This document shows, one piece after another, positions 17,274-24,971 of a DNA stretch of 64,000 bases; positions within the stretch are counted from its first letter, which is position 1, and each line of letters starts with the position of its first letter. The translations under genes and the position numbers were made by a program. Source of the stretch: Salinibacterium sp. TMP30 (lineage in GTDB: Bacteria; Actinomycetota; Actinomycetes; Actinomycetales; Microbacteriaceae); assembly GCF_038397785.1 (NCBI RefSeq), contig NZ_CP151642.1, positions 2,108,001 to 2,172,000 on the forward strand. Direction: 5' to 3'. The notes below the pieces were generated by a model, which had not been told where the DNA came from, did no database searches, and worked only from the letters and a program-made list of their open reading frames with translations.

Positions 17274-17854
17274 GAGCGTGTTCCCTTATGCGGCTGCGGT
17301 GTTCGTACCCGAGTTTTGACTGCTCGGGTGAGTTGATAGTGTTCCAATTCGCTGGCAACCAGGTCGCGGATTTGAGAGTCGACAACAGGAAGGCCCGCAT
17401 CAGGGGCGACGGTGACGTCGACAACACGGCGAGAAACCCCGACTGTGATGCGGTCACGGATAATGCCGGTGTGATCGCTGATGTGCTGGGCCAACGCTGC
17501 AGCAATGACGGCATTGTCGACGAGTACCGCGCGTCCCTCGGCAATCATTTGATGTTTGGGTAGACGCCCCGGTGTAAGCGCAATCACGCACAAAATAATG
17601 CCGATTACGGCCAAAACAGCCGCGGCAGTGATGATCGCCCACACCGGTTGCTGTTCGGGTAGGCGGGTCAGCCACTCGCCGGAGGCTACCGGCGAAACGA
17701 GCAACGCGGGTTGCAACAGCAGCGAAAGAACGATTTCGGTGCCGAGGTACGCCAGCGCCACTATCGAGAGAACTGCTGCGATTACCATCGCAACAGTTCG
17801 GGGGGAGTGCGTCTCTCGGCGGATGATGCGCCGAGATGCTGCATTGCCGCTCAT
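17270..17854 (-). CDS. DUF6286-type membrane protein of the Asp23 cluster
   Basis: 194 aa with two membrane segments (about 21-43 and 72-92) around an extracellular loop, then a cytoplasmic domain with VLVDNAVIAAALAQHISD and VGVSRRVVDVTVAP, a pattern resembling the Asp23 strand-helix order. Overlaps both neighbours by 4 bases, so it is translated as part of the operon. DUF6286 proteins are always seen in such Asp23 clusters of actinobacteria in my knowledge, but no biochemical function is known to me. Probably a second anchor or a regulator of Asp23 assembly. Confidence 0.65.
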   Translation of the reverse strand: MSGNAASRRIIRRETHSPRTVAMVIAAVLSIVALAYLGTEIVLSLLLQPALLVSPVASGEWLTRLPEQQPVWAIITAAAVLAVIGIILCVIALTPGRLPKHQMIAEGRAVLVDNAVIAAALAQHISDHTGIIRDRITVGVSRRVVDVTVAPDAGLPVVDSQIRDLVASELEHYQLTRAVKTRVRTPQPHKGTRS

Positions 17855-18246
17855 TGAACTCTCCGTACCTCACTGAGAATGGCGCCGGTGATCGTGATGT
17901 TCACGCGGGTCACTTCCCTGCCCGTGACCCGTCCGATCCTTTCCCGGAGGCTGGTTTGGGCGGAGCTGAGGCGGTCCACAATCGACCCCGCGGCGTGAAC
18001 GGCTATGTCGTCATCCAGCGGAGGGATCGACAGCGGGGAGGCGACCGTCACGGTCATCCCTCCACTAGCGGAAGAGACCTTCGCGGTCACACTGCCGCGA
18101 TCAACATCCAACGCAGTAGCGCAAATCTGTTCTACCACCTTGAGGATGACTCGGTCGTGGATGACGGTCCTGCCAGGCTGCAGGGTCACCTCAGCGGCGT
18201 GTCGAGGTGACCCGTCCGCGCTACGAACCGTGGCTTGCGTCTCCAT
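17851..18246 (-). CDS. Asp23/Gls24-family protein
   Basis: 131 aa soluble protein with the Asp23 pattern: VIHDRVILKVVEQICATAL, VSSASGGMTVTVASPL, and a late helix followed by VTRVNITITG. Asp23 proteins are abundant, form a layer under the membrane and respond to cell-wall or alkaline stress in firmicutes. ATG 18246 touches the stop of the DUF2273 gene by one base; the next gene overlaps by 4. Second Asp23-type gene of this operon. Confidence 0.8.
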   Translation of the reverse strand: METQATVRSADGSPRHAAEVTLQPGRTVIHDRVILKVVEQICATALDVDRGSVTAKVSSASGGMTVTVASPLSIPPLDDDIAVHAAGSIVDRLSSAQTSLRERIGRVTGREVTRVNITITGAILSEVRRVQ

Positions 18247-18434
18247 CAGGAGCTACCCCGACCGCGGAACGCGTCTGCGATTCGGCGAAGGTCTAGCTGC
18301 CCGGATGCGAGGCGACCCACAAGCCCACCGATCGCCATCAGTACCGCGACGAGGAGGAACCCCCAGAAGCCGAATTGCAGAATAGCGAACGCGAGGATCG
18401 CCCCACTCAGAACGCCGGTCGTGGTGCCACTCAT
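18246..18434 (-). CDS. small DUF2273-type membrane protein
   Basis: 62 aa: MSGTTTGVLSGAILAFAILQ followed by FGFWGFLLVAVLMAIGGLVG, two close membrane helices, then a basic tail LDLRRIADAFRGRG. This matches DUF2273, the small membrane partner found next to asp23 genes in firmicutes and actinobacteria. Overlaps the upstream Asp23 gene by 4 bases. Probably gives Asp23 another membrane contact. Confidence 0.8.
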   Translation of the reverse strand: MSGTTTGVLSGAILAFAILQFGFWGFLLVAVLMAIGGLVGRLASGQLDLRRIADAFRGRGSS

Positions 18435-18946
18435 GCGACGCGTGATTCTTCGGGCTCGTCATTGCTGTCCTCGCCAGGGAGGTGCACATCATTAACGGCG
18501 ATGTTCACTTCGACAACTTCCAGGCCGACGAGGTTGGTGATTGCACTGGCGACACTTGCCCGCACGTTGTCTGATACCTCTTGGATCGGTGTCGGATAGT
18601 CAACTACGAGAGTGATGTCGACGGCGGCTTGTGTTTCGCCGACCTCGACCTTTACCCCCTGAGTGAGGTCTGTCGCGTTGAACGCGTCCCGCACGGCGCC
18701 GAGGGCGCGAGCTCCTCCGCCACCGAGGGCAAATACGCCGGGAACGGCCCGGGCTGCGATGCCGGCGACCTTCGAAACCACGCCGTCGCTGATCGTCGTC
18801 TTACCAGCCGTTGACGTACCCGAATCCAGGTTCGAGGGCGAAGAAGCACGATCGACGCGCGATCCGGATGCTCCCGAGGACTTGGGTGTGCCACTCTGCG
18901 CGGGTATTACGGAGCTGGTGGACTGGTTTTCATTTTCGGTGACCAT
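18431..18946 (-). CDS. Asp23/Gls24-family envelope stress protein
   Basis: 171 aa. The first 50 residues are Ser/Thr-rich and disordered; then the canonical Asp23 domain: TTISDGVVSKVAGIAARA, PGVFALGGGG, VKVEVGETQAAVDITLVVDY, and the terminal VVEVNIAVNDVHLPG. First gene of the leftward operon. ATG 18946 is preceded by GAGGAATC. A possible ECF promoter (GGAAC-N16-CGTG) lies about 100 bases upstream, overlapping the leader of the divergent sigma-factor gene. Confidence 0.88.
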   Translation of the reverse strand: MVTENENQSTSSVIPAQSGTPKSSGASGSRVDRASSPSNLDSGTSTAGKTTISDGVVSKVAGIAARAVPGVFALGGGGARALGAVRDAFNATDLTQGVKVEVGETQAAVDITLVVDYPTPIQEVSDNVRASVASAITNLVGLEVVEVNIAVNDVHLPGEDSNDEPEESRVA

Positions 18947-19044
18947 GATTCCTCAATCTGTTAAAGGGTTGACCGTCACCGTGTGGCGGCGGATCTCGCG
19001 ATATTGTCTTTCTACAAATAAGACGCGCTTCGCCCCAAGTTCGT

Positions 19045-19069
19045 CACGAATTTATTTCTGATTGGTTCC
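19045..19069 (-). promoter_or_regulatory. candidate ECF-type promoter for the Asp23 operon
   Basis: On the minus strand GGAAC (19069-19065) is followed after 16 bases by CGTG (19048-19045). ECF promoters commonly read GGAAC-N16/17-CGTC or GTT. It points at the Asp23 operon, leaving a leader of about 90 bases, and sits just before the sigma-factor gene that might recognise it. Only one site, so weak evidence. Confidence 0.35.
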
Positions 19070-19072
19070 GGC

Positions 19073-19648
19073 ATGACTCCCACAGACGAAAAAGGCGCAA
19101 CCGGCCTTCGGGAGGATGTGGCCGATGGAATCCTTGCGGAGCGTGCCATCGACGGCGATGTTGCAGCTTTTGATCTACTGTGCCGACGCCACGTCCCGAT
19201 GATGCGCGCCTACGTTGCGCGCATGCTCAGATCCATCAGCGACGCCGACGATGTCGTACAGGACTCACTCCTTCTCGCGTGGCGGCAGCTTCCCACTCTG
19301 CGTGACCCTACAAGCGTGCGAGCCTGGCTAATGAAAATTGCCAGCAGACAGGCGCTCACGCACGTACGTCGACGTGCGGCTGATCACGCACTGCCGGAGT
19401 GGGAGATCGCTCTCCCCCGTGAGACGGAGCCTGAAAATTTTGCGATTCGGCACGCTCAGCTGCGAGCACTCTCGACAGCTCTGGACACCCTGAGCGACGA
19501 CCAAAGGCAGTGCTGGCTACTTCGCGAGATTGCAGAACTCAGCTACGAGCAAATCGCCGACGAGCTGGAAATCAGTCCTTCGGCCGTCCGGGGTAAACTC
19601 GCACGGGCTAGGGCAAGTGTCTACACACAAATGGAGGGATGGCGGTGA
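19073..19648 (+). CDS. ECF RNA polymerase sigma factor
   Basis: 191 aa with sigma region 2 (DAFDLLCRRH-like helix, then DADDVVQDSLLLAWRQLPTL, the core-binding and -10 recognition helices) and region 4 (LDTLSDDQRQCWLLREIAELSYEQIADEL then SPSAVRGKLARAR, the -35 helix-turn-helix). It lacks region 3, as ECF factors do. It is divergent from the Asp23 operon and overlaps the next gene by GTGA, so it is translated together with a protein carrying an RsrA-like cysteine segment. Probably directs RNA polymerase to envelope-stress genes, possibly the Asp23 operon itself (inference). Confidence 0.9.
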   Translation: MTPTDEKGATGLREDVADGILAERAIDGDVAAFDLLCRRHVPMMRAYVARMLRSISDADDVVQDSLLLAWRQLPTLRDPTSVRAWLMKIASRQALTHVRRRAADHALPEWEIALPRETEPENFAIRHAQLRALSTALDTLSDDQRQCWLLREIAELSYEQIADELEISPSAVRGKLARARASVYTQMEGWR

Positions 19649-20238
19649 CCGAAATCGCACCCACCGTGCTCGGATGTGGGAACACCATCGATGAGCTCAG
19701 CGACTATCTCACCGCCGACCGCACTCCCCCGGACCCGAAGATCGAAACATGCCCGGAGTGCCTCAATGCGCTAGCCGGGCTGAACCGCGTCGCTGAGTTA
19801 TCTCGAGACCTACTCATTCACGAGCGCACCCGTCGGGCAGCCCCATCCGAGTCTTGGTTCAGCGCCGTCATCGCGAATATCGCCCGCGAGGCGCGTGCGG
19901 GACGCTCCCTGCCGCTGCACCATGACAACCCACAGGTTCGCCTGAGCATCACCGAAGGCGCCGTTCGCGCCCTCGTCCGCGCTGTTGGCGACGACATTGA
20001 CGGTGTGGTGGTTGGCAATACCCGAATCGACGGCGACGTAGAGTCCCTCAACGCACCCGTCGCGATTACGGTGACGGCCAATACCGCGTGGAGCCAACCT
20101 GCGCAGCAACTCGCAGAGACCCTCCGCAGCGGTATTCACGATGCGCTGCGGAAGCACACCCACCTTCATGTCACCGCCGTGAACATCGTGATCAACGACC
20201 TGTACGGATACACACGTCAAGAGGAGGCCACCCGATGA
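19645..20238 (+). CDS. anti-sigma-like zinc segment fused to an Asp23 domain
   Basis: 197 aa from GTG 19645 (GGAGGG six bases before it; 4-bp GTGA overlap with the sigma gene). N-terminal 60 residues carry Cys11, a LSDYLTA helix and CPEC (Cys36, Cys39), spaced as in RsrA-type zinc anti-sigma factors (Cys11...His37-x3-Cys41-x2-Cys44) but with Lys32 where the His would be. Residues ~95-190 look like an Asp23 domain: LSITEGAVRALVRAVGD, AITVTANTAWS, and HVTAVNIVINDLYG. No membrane helix is visible. A cytoplasmic protein that couples the sigma factor to the Asp23 layer would explain the fusion; this is inference. Confidence 0.65.
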   Translation: MTEIAPTVLGCGNTIDELSDYLTADRTPPDPKIETCPECLNALAGLNRVAELSRDLLIHERTRRAAPSESWFSAVIANIAREARAGRSLPLHHDNPQVRLSITEGAVRALVRAVGDDIDGVVVGNTRIDGDVESLNAPVAITVTANTAWSQPAQQLAETLRSGIHDALRKHTHLHVTAVNIVINDLYGYTRQEEATR

Positions 20239-20540
20239 GCACCCCCGCCGAACCACGACAGCTCACTGCACGGATCCGGAGCGTGCCCGGAGTCGTTCAG
20301 ATGTTCCCGCCGTCACCCGAGCCCAGTCTGCTCTCCGCCCCCGGAGCGGGCACCCCTAACACCGACCAATCGGTCTGCGTCGAGGTGAAGGAAACACCCA
20401 GCGGCACCAGAATCACCGCAAAAATCGCTGCAGCACCCGATCAGCCAGCACCCGAAACGGCCCGGCAGGTTGCCGATGCGCTCCTGGATGGGGCCGCACC
20501 AGGCACCACCGTGGACGTCCAGATAGCCCACATCACCTAA
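20235..20540 (+). CDS. small Asp23-like protein of the sigma operon
   Basis: 101 aa starting at ATG 20235 (ATGA overlap with the previous stop). The chain RIRSVPGVVQMFPP, then VCVEVKETPSGTRITAKIAA, a helix TARQVADALLDGA and the end TVDVQIAHIT follows the Asp23 strand-strand-helix-strand order in a shortened form. It shares no obvious catalytic motif. Being the third gene of the sigma operon it is likely a partner of the Asp23 proteins. Recognised only by pattern, so the family call is tentative. Confidence 0.6.
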   Translation: MSTPAEPRQLTARIRSVPGVVQMFPPSPEPSLLSAPGAGTPNTDQSVCVEVKETPSGTRITAKIAAAPDQPAPETARQVADALLDGAAPGTTVDVQIAHIT

Positions 20541-20614
20541 CCCTTTGGCCGGTCCGGCGAGTAGATGCCTCCGCCGTCGCCTCGACATCCGAGACACCTT
20601 TCTGGCGGACAGCT

Positions 20615-21808
20615 CTAGACAGAACGCGGTGGACGGTTGTGGCTTATTAGTGCGGTTGCGATCGCCGCTACACCCTCGCCGCGCCCTGTGAAACCAAGGG
20701 CATCGGTAGTTGTGCCGGCAACGCTCACGGGCGCGCCCAGAATGCCGCTCAAGAGTGACTCGGCTTCGACCCTGCGGCGAGACACGATGGGGTGATTGCC
20801 GATGATCTGAACCGCCACATTGCCCACCTCGAAGCCAGCATCCTGAAGCAAGCGAAGTGCCTCACGCAAGAACACGTCACCGTGTGCGGCTTCAAACTTG
20901 GGGTCGCTCGTGCCAAAGACGCTGCCCAAGTCACCGAGATTGGCCGCCGAGAGCAGAGCATCGCAAATGGCGTGCGAGACGACGTCTCCATCGCTGTGCC
21001 CCCGGAGGCCGACCTCATCAGGCCAGTACAAGCCAGCGAGCCACAGTGGCTTGGTCTCGTCGTACGCGTGCACGTCAGTGCCCATACCAACAAGGATGTC
21101 TGACGCGGTCGGGGTCATAAACAACTGCTCGGCTCGGCGCAGCTCCCACGCGGTCGTGATCTTGAAAGACAAATGATCTCCAGGAATCACTACGACCGGA
21201 TGCCCAGCAGCGGCAACCACGGCGGCGTCATCAGTGAACTCTTCGTTAGCTGCCTCATGCGCCGCAACCAGCTGCTCGCGCGGAAACCCTTGTGGCGTCT
21301 GAACCGCACTTAGCACTGAACGATCAACTGTCTCCACGATCTGCCCGTTGCCATCCGTGCGTTTGATGGTGTCGGTGACGGAAAGGCCAGGAACAACTCC
21401 TGCGCCAGAGCTGCGCACATGTGCCACAACAGAATCAAAAATGGCGCTGGGCGTGAGCGGGCGTGCAGCATCGTGCACAAGAACGACTTCTACCGATGGC
21501 TGGAGAAGTGCCAGCGCAGCGGAAACTGACTCCTGGCGAGTTGAACCACCAACAATGACCGTGGATGCGCGGCCATCGGCACCCGGAACCTCACGAATCA
21601 GCTGCTCGGCAATCTCGACGAACGATGATGGCACAGTCACGATTACCTGAGCTGGCTCCGCCATCGCAAAGACGGCGTCGAGCGCACGACTCAGATTGGG
21701 ACGCCCTGCGAGCGGAACAAACGCTTTCGGCTCGTTTCGTCCGAGGCGTGTTCCACTTCCTGCCCCAACAACAATGACAGCAACGCGAGGTTCAATAGTT
21801 GTGCTCAT
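20615..21808 (-). CDS. ispDF: bifunctional IspD/IspF (MEP pathway isoprenoid synthesis)
   Basis: 397 aa fusion. Residues 1 to about 230 are IspD (MEP cytidylyltransferase): [20 protein letters not shown] nucleotide loop, [11 protein letters not shown] and TPQGF. Residues about 236-397 are IspF (MEcPP synthase): [10 protein letters not shown] with Asp/His zinc ligands, [21 protein letters not shown] and a late [14 protein letters not shown]. The protein makes CDP-ME and later cyclises CDP-MEP. Fused ispDF is usual in Microbacteriaceae; in mycobacteria they are separate genes. It lies 26 bases after carD in the same direction. Confidence 0.95.
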   Translation of the reverse strand: MSTTIEPRVAVIVVGAGSGTRLGRNEPKAFVPLAGRPNLSRALDAVFAMAEPAQVIVTVPSSFVEIAEQLIREVPGADGRASTVIVGGSTRQESVSAALALLQPSVEVVLVHDAARPLTPSAIFDSVVAHVRSSGAGVVPGLSVTDTIKRTDGNGQIVETVDRSVLSAVQTPQGFPREQLVAAHEAANEEFTDDAAVVAAAGHPVVVIPGDHLSFKITTAWELRRAEQLFMTPTASDILVGMGTDVHAYDETKPLWLAGLYWPDEVGLRGHSDGDVVSHAICDALLSAANLGDLGSVFGTSDPKFEAAHGDVFLREALRLLQDAGFEVGNVAVQIIGNHPIVSRRRVEAESLLSGILGAPVSVAGTTTDALGFTGRGEGVAAIATALISHNRPPRSV

Positions 21809-21834
21809 GTGCGAAGCAGCAAGCGCCCTAAGAA

Positions 21835-22317
21835 TTAGGAGGCAAGAACCTCATCGAGAACGAGCGATGCCTTTTCTTCGTCAGTCTTCTCAGCTAGAGC
21901 AAGCTCAGAGATCAGAATCTGGCGTGCCTTAGCAAGCATGCGCTTCTCTCCAGCAGAGAGGCCGCGGTCTTGGTCTCGACGCCAGAGGTCGCGAACTACC
22001 TCAGACACCTTAATGACATCGCCAGAGGCAAGCTTCTCAAGGTTGGCCTTGTACCGGCGTGACCAGTTGGTGGGCTCTTCGGTAAACGGTGCACGCAGCA
22101 CTTCGAAAACCTGGTCGAGACCCTCGCGGCCAATAACGTCGCGAACACCCACGAGATCTACATTCTCAGCGGGCACTTCGATCGTGAGATCACCCTGCGT
22201 TACGTTGAGCTTAAGATAGATTTTCTCTTCGCCCTTAATGGTGCGCTTCTTGACCTCGGTGATAGTTGCAGCACCGTGATGGGGATAAACGACAGTCTCG
22301 CCGACCTCAAACAACAT
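21835..22317 (-). CDS. carD: CarD-family RNA polymerase-binding transcription regulator
   Basis: 160 aa with the N-terminal RNAP-interacting Tudor-like domain ([20 protein letters not shown], then [26 protein letters not shown]) and the C-terminal helical DNA-binding domain, including the conserved basic Trp motif [17 protein letters not shown] and [13 protein letters not shown]. CarD stabilises open complexes at rRNA and many other promoters. Full length for actinobacterial CarD. It begins the carD-ispDF block and is divergent from the LpqE-like lipoprotein gene, as in M. tuberculosis. Confidence 0.95.
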   Translation of the reverse strand: MLFEVGETVVYPHHGAATITEVKKRTIKGEEKIYLKLNVTQGDLTIEVPAENVDLVGVRDVIGREGLDQVFEVLRAPFTEEPTNWSRRYKANLEKLASGDVIKVSEVVRDLWRRDQDRGLSAGEKRMLAKARQILISELALAEKTDEEKASLVLDEVLAS

Positions 22318-22418
22318 GAATAGTGGTCCTCTCGAAGAAAACCCAGTTTATCACAGTTAGGGCACAGTAAGGGTGTCCTAACTTAACCCCTCGCCGTGGC
22401 TGTCGATAGGATGGCCGT

Positions 22419-22928
22419 GTGACAGTACGCACTCGCGCAGCACGCGCCGCAGCATCCGCCCTCATCGCCGGCGCGCTCCTTGTGGGCACCGCGGGTTGTT
22501 CGTTCATCACGCCGATCGCAACACTCAACCAATACGACCCGAGTGATGGCATCAGCGCGTCAGTCGGCGAGCTCAAGGTGCGCAACGTGCTCGCGATCAG
22601 CAGCGAAGATAACTCCGCCGTGAGCATCATGATCACCATCATCAACACCAGCACCTCAAGCGGCAGCCTTCGCCTGCAGTACGAAACAGCAGACGGAGAG
22701 CGAGTCGACATCTCCAAGCCGCTGTCGGCCAACGAGGTCAAGAGCTACGGCACCGAAATCGACGGTGAGAAGATCATTATCAACGACGCCGGCGTCAGCG
22801 CCGGCCAGCTCTTCCCCGTCTACCTTCAGTATGGAAACGACAGCGGCACAGAACTTCTCCTGCCGGTCATCGCTGGCGACCACAGCATCTACGCCGACCT
22901 AGCCCCCGCCAGCACACTCAGCGAATAG
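22419..22928 (+). CDS. LpqE-like secreted lipoprotein
   Basis: 169 aa. N-terminal basic signal with lipobox ending VGTAGCSF (modified Cys near residue 27), then a beta-sandwich-like domain: VRNVLAISSEDNSAVSIMIT, INTSTSSGSLRLQYE, VYLQYGNDSGTELLLPVI. Position next to and divergent from carD is the same as lpqE (Rv3584) in M. tuberculosis, so it is probably the LpqE equivalent; the function of LpqE is not clear to me. Starts at GTG 22419. It ends shortly before the convergent regX3, across a 15-bp tandem repeat. Confidence 0.75.
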   Translation: MTVRTRAARAAASALIAGALLVGTAGCSFITPIATLNQYDPSDGISASVGELKVRNVLAISSEDNSAVSIMITIINTSTSSGSLRLQYETADGERVDISKPLSANEVKSYGTEIDGEKIIINDAGVSAGQLFPVYLQYGNDSGTELLLPVIAGDHSIYADLAPASTLSE

Positions 22929-22940
22929 CGTCAGCCCATA

Positions 22941-22980
22941 ACTCAGTCTGCGCCCACTCAGTCTGCGCCCGCTCAGTCTT
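22941..22980. repeat. 15-bp tandem repeat between lpqE-like gene and regX3
   Basis: ACTCAGTCTGCGCCC occurs exactly twice (22941-22955, 22956-22970) and continues as GCTCAGTCTT, whose TCA contains the regX3 stop codon. A small tandem duplication in the convergent gap; no hairpin is evident. Confidence 0.85.
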
Positions 22981-23653
22981 CGAAGCGGTAGCCGAGCCCA
23001 CGCACGGTAACCAACATCTTCGGCTGCGACGGCGTCTTTTCGATCTTCGAACGGATGCGCTTGATATGAACATCGAGCGTTTTAGTATCACCGAAGTAAT
23101 CGGCGCCCCACACCCTATCGATGAGCTGACCACGAGTGAGTACCCGTCCGCTATTGCGCAACAACAGCTCAAGAAGTTCGAACTCCTTCAGCGGCATGCT
23201 CACATCGACGCCATCGACCGTCACCGTGTGGCGTTCCACATCCATGCGAACTCCCCCGGCCTCTAGGATCGACTCATGCTCGTCGACATCTTCGGTGCGA
23301 CGACGCAGAACCGCACGGATGCGAGCCAGGAGCTCGCGAGTGGAATACGGCTTCGTCATGTAGTCGTCTGCCCCCAACTCCAGGCCGACCACAATGTCCA
23401 CTTCGCTGTCTTTTGCCGTGAGCATGATGATGGGAACGCTGGAGCGGGTGCGGATTTCTCGGCACACTTCGGTGCCTGCGAGACCAGGAAGCATAAGGTC
23501 AAGCAGGAGCAGGTCGGCACCATTGCGATCGAACTCGGCGAGGCCTGCAGGCCCGTCTTCGGCAATTGCCGTCTCGTAGCCTTCACGCTCCAACAGGAAT
23601 GCAAGGGGTTCGCTGAGCGATGACTCATCTTCGACAATCAGAATTCGGGTCAT
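22973..23653 (-). CDS. regX3: two-component response regulator RegX3 (OmpR/PhoB type)
   Basis: 226 aa. Receiver domain: acidic pair EDE at 8-10, phosphoacceptor Asp52 in LLLLDLMLPG, Thr in MLTAKDS and Lys in TKPYS. C-terminal winged helix with LKEFELLELLLRNSGRVLTRGQL and TLDVHIKRIRSKIE, ending VRGLGYRFED. Start ATG 23653 has AGGAGAG upstream and overlaps the senX3 stop (TAATG). It controls the phosphate-starvation regulon (pst genes, phoU and others) in actinobacteria. PHO-box-like repeats before senX3/phoU and pstS2 are probable targets. Confidence 0.93.
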   Translation of the reverse strand: MTRILIVEDESSLSEPLAFLLEREGYETAIAEDGPAGLAEFDRNGADLLLLDLMLPGLAGTEVCREIRTRSSVPIIMLTAKDSEVDIVVGLELGADDYMTKPYSTRELLARIRAVLRRRTEDVDEHESILEAGGVRMDVERHTVTVDGVDVSMPLKEFELLELLLRNSGRVLTRGQLIDRVWGADYFGDTKTLDVHIKRIRSKIEKTPSQPKMLVTVRGLGYRFED

Positions 23654-24804
23654 TATTTCTCTCCTAGTGAGTGGGCTACGGCGTGATCGATTTCTGGCAA
23701 TCGGATGGTGAAGGTTGAGCCTTTGCCGAGTTGCGACCACACGCGGATGTCTCCACCGTGGTTTTGCACGACGTGTTTGGCGATACTGAGACCGAGGCCG
23801 CTGCCGCCCGTGTGCCTGCTCCGTGCCGGATCGCTGCGGTAGAAGCGCTCGAACACTCGGTCCAGCTCGTCTTCGGGAATACCGACTCCCTGATCGGTGA
23901 CCGAGATCTCGATGGCCCCCGCCCTTTGACGCACCCCGATGCCGACTCGCGTGTTTTCGGGCGAGTATTGCACGGCGTTGGAGATGAGGTTGTCGATAGC
24001 AAGCACAAGCAGGGTTTCGTCACCAAAGACTTCAACGCCGCTCTCTCCCCCGCTCACGAGGCTGACTCGGTTGAGGTCGGCGACTACGCGGTTGTGATCG
24101 ATCGCGATCGAGACCACATGATCGATGTCCACAGGTTCTGCCTCTGCAAGCCCGTCTGCGGACTGCAACCGCGAGAGTTCGATGATCTCCTGCGTGATGC
24201 GTGCAAGCCGCTGAGACTCCTTCGTGAGGCGCTTGGCGAAGCGAGTGACCTGTTCCGGCTCATCTGATGCACTAACCAGCGCTTCGGCGAGCAAACCCAC
24301 AGCGCCAATGGGGGTTTTAAGTTCGTGGCTGATGTTCGCGACGAAGTCACGACGCACGCTATCGAGGCGATACGACTCGGTGCGGTCTTCGGCTAACAGC
24401 AGAACATATCGCGTGCCAAGCCGAGCAACACGAACAAAAAGAAAAATGTTCGCGTCTCCAAAGGGACCACGCGACAAGTGCACTTCTTGGGCGATCGGTT
24501 CGCCGGTGCGCCGAACCTGATCAACAAATTCCACCAGCTCTGGATGCACGAGCGCATGGTTCCACACGAGTCCGTAGGTGAGGGCGGCGTGCGAGGCCTT
24601 CATGATGTTGTTCGAAGGGTCGAGCACAATGCCGGCGGATTCCAAAGCATCTATGACCTGATCGACGCCATCCGGCACCGCAGACGAGACCACGTGGGCT
24701 GCCCGCTGACCGCGCTGCGCGGCAGCATAAATGATGAAGGACATACCAGCACCGAGAATGACGCCAAAGGCGAGGGCGGCTGGCACGAGCCACGCAGAGT
24801 CCAT
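23653..24804 (-). CDS. senX3: sensor histidine kinase SenX3 (PhoR-like)
   Basis: 383 aa from ATG 24804: one membrane helix near the N-terminus (WLVPAALAFGVILGAGMSFI), a PAS-like region (about 45-140), dimerisation H-box FVANISHELKTP with phospho-His160, N box DNLISNAVQYSP, G1/G2 boxes in TDQGVGIP and GGSGLGLSIAKH. It senses phosphate limitation through the Pst/PhoU complex rather than by an extracellular domain and phosphorylates RegX3. Divergent from phoU across a gap with PHO-box repeats. The gpmA gene in the same neighbourhood repeats the mycobacterial gpm1-senX3-regX3 linkage. Confidence 0.93.
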   Translation of the reverse strand: MDSAWLVPAALAFGVILGAGMSFIIYAAAQRGQRAAHVVSSAVPDGVDQVIDALESAGIVLDPSNNIMKASHAALTYGLVWNHALVHPELVEFVDQVRRTGEPIAQEVHLSRGPFGDANIFLFVRVARLGTRYVLLLAEDRTESYRLDSVRRDFVANISHELKTPIGAVGLLAEALVSASDEPEQVTRFAKRLTKESQRLARITQEIIELSRLQSADGLAEAEPVDIDHVVSIAIDHNRVVADLNRVSLVSGGESGVEVFGDETLLVLAIDNLISNAVQYSPENTRVGIGVRQRAGAIEISVTDQGVGIPEDELDRVFERFYRSDPARSRHTGGSGLGLSIAKHVVQNHGGDIRVWSQLGKGSTFTIRLPEIDHAVAHSLGEK

Positions 24805-24875
24805 AGCGACTAGATTAGTTACATCTGAGGCATCCGCTCGCCGCAAGTTCGCGACGAGTACTCACTTCAGATAAA

Positions 24876-24908
24876 GTTCAGGCTCCAAACACCTGCTGTT
24901 AACCTAAC
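24876..24908. promoter_or_regulatory. PHO-box-like 11-bp direct repeats between senX3 and phoU
   Basis: Three consecutive 11-base units: GTTCAGGCTCC, AAACACCTGCT, GTTAACCTAAC (24876-24886, 24887-24897, 24898-24908). A possible fourth, CTTCAGATAAA, precedes at 24865. The 11-bp period and GTTCA/GTTnACC core match actinobacterial PHO boxes bound by PhoP/RegX3. Position between senX3 and phoU parallels the Streptomyces phoRP-phoU site. Expected to give autoregulation under low phosphate. Confidence 0.6.
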
Positions 24909-24971
24909 GCGGGCAGTGTGGCCTAAGCCGTGCGGGCTTCGTCATGCCCGTATCGAAGGGACGTAGATAGC

